Shown here piece after piece: positions 57,356 to 64,000 of a stretch of 64,000 bases of DNA (positions are counted from its first letter, which is position 1; each line of letters opens with the position of its first letter). The notes under the pieces are model-generated. The model searched no databases and was not told the origin of the DNA. It saw only the letters and a program-made list of their open reading frames with translations. The position numbers and the translations under genes are program-made. This stretch comes from Boesenbergia rotunda (Eukaryota > Streptophyta > Magnoliopsida > Zingiberales > Zingiberaceae), in assembly GCA_024364735.1 (NCBI GenBank), contig JAGFNQ010000728.1, positions 260,086 to 324,085 of the forward strand. Reading direction: 5' to 3'.

Positions 57356-58154
57356 TTGGTCTAATAAGGAGATCGATTTGTTGGTTTATCTTTGCTACTA
57401 ATATTAAATTTCATTTTCGTCGTACTGAATAATTAGAGTTGAAAAAATTAGAGTGAATGAAGAAACTCATGTTTTGAAAAAATTAAAGAGTTAAAACGTT
57501 GGATAAATCGATTTAAAGAGTAATTTATTGTCTCATCTTTCTTCAAGTGAGCAACTTGAAAGAGATTGAATAATAAGTTGGTCAAACCGATATCCTTGAG
57601 AAACTTCTCATCCTTTGTAAACGTCATTTCATCGTCCACTCACAATATTTATTGAAGTTAAAAGGTAATTTGTTTTGATTTGGATACTTGCAAATTGAAA
57701 GATAATTTACTTCGCTCGATTTAATGAAAAGAAAATATGTTTCTGCTTAAGTATCTTATTTTGTTATTTTTTTTTGCTGATAAAATTAGAGCTTGAGAAA
57801 AAAATAAATTTCAAAGTGATTTATGTTTTGGCTGATAAAATTGGAGCTTGAGACAAAAATAAATTTTAAAGTGATTTATGAATTCAATTGAAGTTGAAGT
57901 AGTGGTCCTTTACTTATTAAATATCGAAGGTTTAATAAGATTATGAGAAAAATATTGGATAAGATGAATCAGAAGGTTAAATCACATAGCACCCAAAGTT
58001 GTTGATTTTATTCTAAAATCTCTTTTTAGGTTATTACAATTAACGAAGTGATTAACAATAAGTAATAATATTAAATAATCTATCTTCACGACATCCGTCA
58101 CGCAACCTGAATTGAGATTCTTATCAGAAAGTCAATTGTCATCAAATGGAAGTT
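57356..58154. other. AT-rich stretch with a 54-bp tandem duplication
   Basis: Units gctgataaaatt(a/g)gagcttgaga ... aagtgatttatg lie at about 57776-57829 and 57830-57883. No gene is recognised; the ORF at 57448-57639 has no motif. Confidence 0.65.
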
Positions 58155-58161
58155 TGAGATT

Positions 58162-58401
58162 TTGAATGATTCTAAGAATCTCAACAAAGTTAAATGCAAG
58201 TTGTGTGGGAAAATAATATTGAGTGGAGTTTATAGGATCAAGGAGCACATTAGAAATATACTTGAAAATATATCTGGTCATAAAAAAGTATCTCAAGAAA
58301 TCCACAATAAGTCCAAATGGACTATTTTAGAAAAAAGAAACAGAAAGAAGAACAAAAGAATGGAAAAAGAGAGTTATAGAGTAGAGGTGAATATTCCCTA
58401 G
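58162..58401 (+). pseudogene. BED zinc-finger fragment of a hAT transposase
   Basis: The reading NDSKNLNKVKCKLCGKIILS followed by GVYRIKEHIRN and a GHKKVSQEI segment matches the N-terminal BED finger of plant hAT transposases: CxxC, then a Gly-xx-R-x-K-x-H helix. The usual second Cys after the His (CPKVP) is replaced. The frame then runs into a Lys/Arg-rich tail and TAG at 58401, and the catalytic domain is absent. It is a truncated relic, cut off by the LTR at 58469. Confidence 0.7.
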
Positions 58402-58468
58402 ATGAAGAAGAATGTAATGAAATTGAAGGGATAAATAGACTTAAAATACCATTTATCCCATGGATAGA

Positions 58469-59776
58469 TTGTTGGACCTTGGATGACTGGAGAGGGGGGG
58501 AGTGAATATAGCCAGACACAAACTTCTTGCACTTTTAGGATTTCTCTGCAGTTAGGGTTAGTAGCACAACGGAAGCAAAAACAAAATAGAGTATAACTGC
58601 AGGAATGAAAATCAAACCAAAAACGCTAACAAGACTCGTTTACAAGGTTCGGGGATAACTTGCCCCTACTCCTTGGCATGCCCTTAAGGTGGGCGATCCC
58701 TTGATCGTCGGCAGATCAAGCCCCGAAAAATTCGGATAGAATGCAACCTCCTTTTCGGTGAAGTAACCTCTCCACAACGTTTCAATCAGTGTATATGAAA
58801 TTAAGCACAAAGGAAGCTTACATAGCACTTAGGACAGTAAGAACACAAGCGAGCTCCTCACCGAGCTCCACTCAGCCCAGATCTCACGCAAGAACTATCT
58901 GCTCTTCATGTCTTCTTGTTGATGGACTCGCCAAGCTCCTTTGTTTCTTCCAAGTCCTCAAGTATCAGTATGTTGCTCAAGAATCACAGTTGCTTGCTCA
59001 AAGAGATGGATCAAAGTTGTCGCAAGAGCACACAGGTTGAGAAGAGTTCACGTAGAGTTCTGTATCAGTTCCTTCTCCACTCCGCAGCTTAACCTGCTTT
59101 GCATCGCCAGCATCGCTAGGTCACAGACGCTCCTCTGGAGCTCGTCAGCTGCTCACTTGCAACAGCCCAGCTATCCCTGACCTCTTCTGAACTCACTGAA
59201 TCCCCTCCAGTCGAGCCCCAGGTCATCAGCTTCTCAGCCGTTGCAGTTCGCGCCAGAAGTCGTTGATTCCTGCGAAGAAGAAATGGACAAACCTGCTCCA
59301 AGAAAAGACTCCCATTGACCCTCCTTGAGTGTTTGAATCCATCCCTGTCATCTGCACACCTAGCAGGTCATTAGCACAGCAAATAATCAGAGAATCACAT
59401 ATCAGAGCAAGAATCAGTAGTGTATCAGTAGTGAATCAGCACGCAATCAGACGTTTGACAGCGCTTTTGAATTAAAGCTATCAGCTACTGATCTGTCACC
59501 GGACCGATCAGAGTGACTCCTGATCGGTCACAAGACCGATCAGGATGGGCTCAGACCGATCAAGCTCCAGCCTGATCGGTCCCCAGTGAGAAACCCGAAA
59601 TCGCGACTTCTCCGGGACTGATCACCAGACCGATCCAAGTCTTTTCAGGTTCGCAGCCCAACCCTCCTGATCGGTCACCAGACCGATCAGGGTGTGGCCT
59701 GATCGATCTGCAGACCGATCAGAGCACCTCCTGACCTATCAAGCTCTAGCCTGATCAGTTATAGTGAGAACCTTGC
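58469..59776 (-). mobile_element. LTR fragment of a copia-type element, minus orientation
   Basis: Starts TGTTGGACCTTGG and follows the same layout as the LTRs at 52637 and 56399 (acacaa..., ggttcggggataacttg, ccttaaggtgggcgatccc, cctctccacaac), so it is a related but distinct family read on the minus strand. It carries many alternating ctgatcggtc/gaccgatcag half-sites at 59500-59760. It is cut by the next element at 59777, so its other end and target site are outside view. ORFs at 58789-59180 are LTR artefacts. Confidence 0.7.
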
Positions 59777-62040
59777 TGTTAATAATATGAGAGAAGTGTC
59801 CTAAGGCAATCGCCTTATGATTGTAAACATTTATTTTAATAAATGAAAATTCACTATTTGAGTATACATGTTTATGTATTTGATTGGGATCTTAAACTCA
59901 TTTACTGAAAGTCCGCAATACAATTCACAGCATGAGAGAATTTATGATGGAATCACAACTAGTGATTATCTCTACATGTGCAATTGTGAAGTATTGAAAA
60001 TATCCCTAGTCGATGAATTGATAAATACGGACACTATCAATTCTGTTGAGACTAGCATGGGTTATTCTCTAATCAGCTGATTCTCACTGGCTGATGACAT
60101 TGGGATGCCCGGAGATAAACATGAATGCTAGCTAAGGGAACTAGTTTATTGGAGTGACTGGCTGTAAAACTTCACATGGTTGTCTATATATATACATGTC
60201 AGTGAAGTTCTTACTGTAGCTTAAGTGCGATGTTCCTTTGACTTGTGGTGTTCAAGTCATCTTGGTCATGGAGACTTATACTTTAACATCTTAAGCAAGC
60301 ATCTCCAAGGAGGTGTGGACCCAGGATGGTTGGGTATAAGCCGAAATGCCCGAAGATGTTTGAACAGCCTACAAAGGATTCACCATTCCTTGCGAGGAGA
60401 TGCATACCCAAGGCCTATCGTCGGATTGTTACTCAAAGCCTCTAGCCAGAGCATGACATGTTTAGAGTATGAGTCTCTTAAAAACATGAGAGTAACTAGA
60501 ATCCGTTGGACGAGAAAGAAATTACTTGGGCTAGGTGTGACGTAGTCAGCCTAGTGGGGACTGACACACATAGACCGTGCCCTGAATCAAGTGGGTATAA
60601 GATGGTGAAGGGAATGAGGCACGACTCATTATAGCTGCTGAAGGGTTTCAGAATTATTTTTGAGGTCAACCGTTGATCTTTCGATTAATTGGGGGTCATG
60701 ATGTACTACTAGGTGCAACTCATGATCGTTCTATAATTGGTTGATTATAGACGGCCAACCTATATTGAAAGTCTATTTAGTCACACGCACTACGAGTAAT
60801 CCGAGGGATTTAAAATGAGTTGAAAATTGGATTTTCCGATCAAGAGAAATAAGTCGAATATGAATTTATCAGAGGCGCACCGGAAGCTTAAAATGGCTAA
60901 GTCTTTTGAAGGTTTATTGGACGAATTAAATGAGTTTAATTCGCAAGGGGTTTGGCTTGGTGTGGCCGGCCAAAGAGGGTGCCCACCCTCTTTGGTTTGG
61001 CCGGCCATAATAAAGGAGGGAAACCAATTTATTTGGTTTAAATTATAAAATAAATCAAGCGCGATTTGTTTTATAAAATTATGGATAAATAAATATAAAG
61101 GAATTTATATAAAAGAAATTTATGTAAATAAATTTATTTTCATGGAAATTAAAATAAACTTTAAATGGTTTATTTTATAAAATCAATTATGAATTGATTT
61201 TTCCATGATAAGAAAAATTTATATAATAAATTTTTTGTGAAAATTTATTCCATAATAAAAGAAGAGATGTGTTTGTTTTTATTATAAATTTAGTTATAAT
61301 AAAACTTGGCATAACGGAATAATTCATAAGAAAATTTATAGGATAAATTTCTTATGAAAATTTATTCCGTTAAAGGGAAGACTTGGCGATGGAGAGACTA
61401 CTATATAAAGGAACCAAGGCAAGGCTTGAATTCCAATTTAAGAGATTAAGTAGCAAGCTCTCTCTCTCTTATTCTCTCCCTCTCTCTCTAGGGCCGGCGC
61501 CCTCTCTCTCTCTCTAGGGCCGGCGCCCTCTCTCTCTCTAGGGTCGGCGCCCTCTCTCCTCCCCTAGGGTCGGCGCCACCTTCCCTTGCCGTGAGCCACC
61601 ACCAAGACGAAGCGGGTCGCGACTCATTCCTTCCTTCACGGAATCTTGATTCCGTTACTTGGTGGTTAGTTTCCATCTCTCTCTCTTGATATTCTAGTTG
61701 TGCCTTTGGAGAATCTAGTAGTTCTTGTCGGCACGAAACTCGTGGCTTTGCGAAGTCATCCCGAAGAGAACTCGGCGTGGACGCGAATAGAGGCGGAGCT
61801 TCCAAGGGACGCTACGGTTGGATCTCGTCCCTTACTTCGAGTTACGCGAGGTATTAAGTAAATTAGTTTACATTCTGCAAAGTTTTAATTTATGATCATG
61901 TCCATACATCATAAGGTTGCATGCTATATACGTGGTTAAAAATAATTTGAGAAATTATTTATGCTAATTCTTCCGCTGCACGTAATTATTTTTTTAAATT
62001 ACGAACCCGTATCCATGTCGACATGCACCTGGTCCCAACA
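59777..62040 (+). repeat. 2.26-kb 5' LTR of copia element 3
   Basis: TGTTAATAATATG...GGTCCCAACA, ending one base before the primer site. It is long for a copia LTR. It includes a TATA box (ctatataaagg, near 61401), a CT-microsatellite with a thrice-repeated 'ctctagggccggcgccc' block (61459-61580), and AT-rich repeats at 61020-61370. ORFs at 60225-60545 and 61488-61805 show no motif. Confidence 0.75.
61459..61580 (+). repeat. CT-rich repeat with ggcgcc palindromes
   Basis: Units of (ct)n followed by agg(g)(c/t)cggcgcc repeat four times. It lies about 60-180 bp after the TATA box, so it would be in the transcribed leader. Confidence 0.85.
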
Positions 62041-62041
62041 G

Positions 62042-62053
62042 TGGTATCAGAGC
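62042..62053 (+). promoter_or_regulatory. Primer binding site (tRNA-iMet) of copia element 3
   Basis: TGGTATCAGAGC directly after the 5' LTR. Confidence 0.95.
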
Positions 62054-63790
62054 TGGTTAGTGTTCGACATAATCATATAATTGTTTTGCGGAAAACTTTG
62101 TCATGATCTTAATTTTGGAAAATTTTCCAATTATGGAAACTTTCCAATTATAATAAATTTTAGATTTAGGAATTTCAAAGTTTGGAAATCCTTATTAAAT
62201 TTCGCAAACTCTTGAAATATCCTAGTTTCTGAAATTTTATGATAATTGTGAAAACTTCTCATTTTTGGAAACTTTCCAATTTTGGAAATTTCCTATTTTG
62301 GAAATTTTTCAATTTTGGAAATATGTAAGTTTTCTTTGTACCAGAAACTTACAATTATTCTGAAAACCTATTATGAAATCTCGCAATTTTGGGCACTTTC
62401 TTTCAAGAAAGTCTAGACAAATTTATGGATCATTAATTGACAATTAAATTCGAATTGGTTTTAAATTATTAACAAAATTCTTTATTTTGGATTGAGCCTC
62501 GGGGAGCCGTCCAATTTAAAGTTAGTTGTTGTAATTTAATTTCCCATTTTGAATAAAATTGTCATGTTTAATTTGGTTACGCCTCGGGGAGCGGACCAAA
62601 TTGGATTTACGACAAATTTCTTTTCTTTGGGTATCTGAGCCTCGGGGAGCCACCCTTAGAAAACAATTTGTTATAATTAATTAATCCATAAATAAAATAT
62701 GTGATCAAATCTTGGAAATTTGGGATAATTTTCTTATTTGATTTAAGAGGTGATGCTCTTACATATTGTTGTCTCCAAAATTAATTAGGAAAATGATTTC
62801 CTATAGAGTTTTCTTAAAAGAGATTTTCATGAAAATAATGTGGTTGAATTAAGGGAATTGTCTCTTAATTTAATAAGATTCGATTTAGAGAAATCAAAGT
62901 CTTAAACATATTATTTCCGAAATTGATTATGACAATTTAAGAAATTATTTCACAAAACAATTCCTTGAATAAAGTATGAAATCGAGATTAGGAAATCCGG
63001 TTCCTAGTCCAATTAATGAGACTTGATAAATTAAGTCACATACATACTTTATTAAGGAAATCGTTAGTCATGACATAATTATATGTCATGAATGTGCTTT
63101 GAAAAGAAAGGATGAGACCCAAAACCCCTTACAAAATATTAAGGCTAACACCTTCCATTAATATGGTTAGAACCGGAGTTTTGTTTCTCGTTTGGGTTGA
63201 TGGACACATCCATGCCCGGCTTGAACCTCAACATGTTCAAACCATGGAATTAGTTTATGATTAATATAGTTGGAGTTAGAGGTCAATCCTTAGTTTTGGT
63301 TGTTGGACACATCCAAGCCTGACTAAATGGTTGAATGAGCTCCAACCATATTAAAACTATTTCTTGATTAATGGGTCAGCCTTAAGCTTGGAGCATCGAT
63401 TTGTTGTGCCACAGCCAAGGTCGATGTAAAGAGAGGTAAAGTTGGGTGCTATGTATATCGTTGCATACTTGTTAATGAGTTAACAACCCAATGATTTATG
63501 CAAACATTCAATTAGTTGATAGCATAAAGTGATAGTTACATATATGTGATATGTAATCGGTATAATTACCTACCTTCATAGCTAAGAATAACTTGATGAC
63601 CACAACCATGATTGTTCTTATCTATGGTTGGATATCAACCTATTTGGAGATGTTCCTACGATCTCCCGAATTGATAAAAAGGGTTATTCAATTCGAAAAA
63701 TAAATAGGATTTTATTAATGTATGTTGATACATTCTTTATCATTCTTCTCACATAAGCTCAATTTATATTTCTAGGATAATCACTCGATC
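62054..63790 (+). other. Leader of copia element 3
   Basis: No ORF of note. It contains a series of ttttggaaa(c/t)tt repeats (62110-62400), three gcctcggggagc(c/g) motifs (62508, 62582 and 62640) and a repeated ggttgatggacacatcca / ggttgttggacacatccaa pair (63197 and 63298). Confidence 0.7.
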
Positions 63791-64000
63791 ATGTCTTCTC
63801 TAAATTTGCGTTCCATTTTGGACACCAATAAACTGACTGGGCCAAACTTCATGGATTGGTTTCGAAACCTGAGGATAGTCCTTAAGGCAGAGAAGCTTGC
63901 TTATGTCCTTGAAGACCAACTTCCCAACCGTCCTCCAGAAGATGCAACTCCAGACCAGTTAGTGGCCTATCAGAAACATGTGACCGATTCTGAACTTGCG
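63791..64000 (+). CDS. gag: Copia Gag N-terminus, partial
   Basis: ATG 63791 opens a frame that is still open at the window end (70 codons). MSSLNLRSILDTNKLTGPNF then MDWFRNLRIVLKAEKL is the usual Gag N-terminal (UBN2/DUF4219) motif of this copia group. The leader upstream has stops in all frames, which supports this start. Confidence 0.9.
   Translation, partial: MSSLNLRSILDTNKLTGPNFMDWFRNLRIVLKAEKLAYVLEDQLPNRPPEDATPDQLVAYQKHVTDSELA

Larger units (their letters stand above)
59777..64000 (+). mobile_element. Copia element 3, 5' part, running off the window
   Basis: The 5' LTR 59777-62040 is followed by primer site, 1.7-kb leader and gag start. The element continues beyond 64000, so completeness and age cannot be judged. 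Confidence 0.85.

Noticed and set aside
59500..59770. CRISPR-like array of gaccgatcag repeats
   Set aside because: Spacing is irregular, repeats are only ten bases and palindromic, and the locus is a plant LTR.

Overview
The window is nuclear DNA from a flowering plant. It shows GT-AG introns, plant gene families (a MLO membrane protein, a TOM1-type protein, an AIRP2-type RING ligase), Ty1/copia elements primed by initiator tRNA-Met, hAT and Mutator DNA transposons, and tRNA-derived SINEs. I cannot fix the species. Transposable elements occupy well over half of the window.

Layout. (1) 1-13718: the 3' exons of an AIRP2-like RING E3 ubiquitin ligase on the plus strand. Its last intron, which splits the RING finger, is 11.8 kb long. 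It holds a complete Ty1/copia element (2444-10521) with two LTRs identical by eye and a 5-bp target duplication, plus a 416-bp hAT-type MITE (11507-11922). The copia element has an open gag and an extra upstream ORF for an acidic DPE-repeat protein, but its pol is broken by six stops and a frameshift. (2) 14353-29686: a nest of elements. An old solo LTR is split by a putative 3.2-kb solo LTR (15916-22727), which itself carries a gag-only copia element (18673-22271). The old LTR is split again by a decayed full-length copia element (22822-29533). (3) 29687-33100: intergenic DNA with an ATTT microsatellite, degenerate tandem duplications and a SINE with an 18-bp target duplication. (4) 33775-40525: a complete 15-exon MLO gene (562 codons by my splice model), with a GC-AG intron and a small tRNA-like insertion in intron 8. 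(5) 40746-46225: a hAT transposon remnant and the 5' half of a TOM1-like gene, both on the minus strand and both running into a 776-N assembly gap. (6) 47459-52416: a Pack-MULE with 0.85-kb near-identical terminal inverted repeats and a perfect 9-bp target duplication. It carries exons of a Tim17/22/23-family (HP20/TIM22-like) gene and a FAR1-like C-terminal fragment. (7) 52637-57350: a minus-strand gag-only copia element with a perfect 5-bp target duplication. (8) 57356-64000: a BED-finger hAT remnant, a minus-type LTR fragment, and the 5' end of another copia element with a 2.26-kb LTR; its gag runs off the window.

The host genes do not form an operon-like unit. MLO and TOM1 point tail to tail. 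Both families are known for pathogen susceptibility in some members, although this MLO looks like the root-type clade. The most novel material is in the elements: the acidic leader ORF in a recently inserted copia element with dead pol, and the gene-capturing MULE whose inverted repeats include part of the captured gene.
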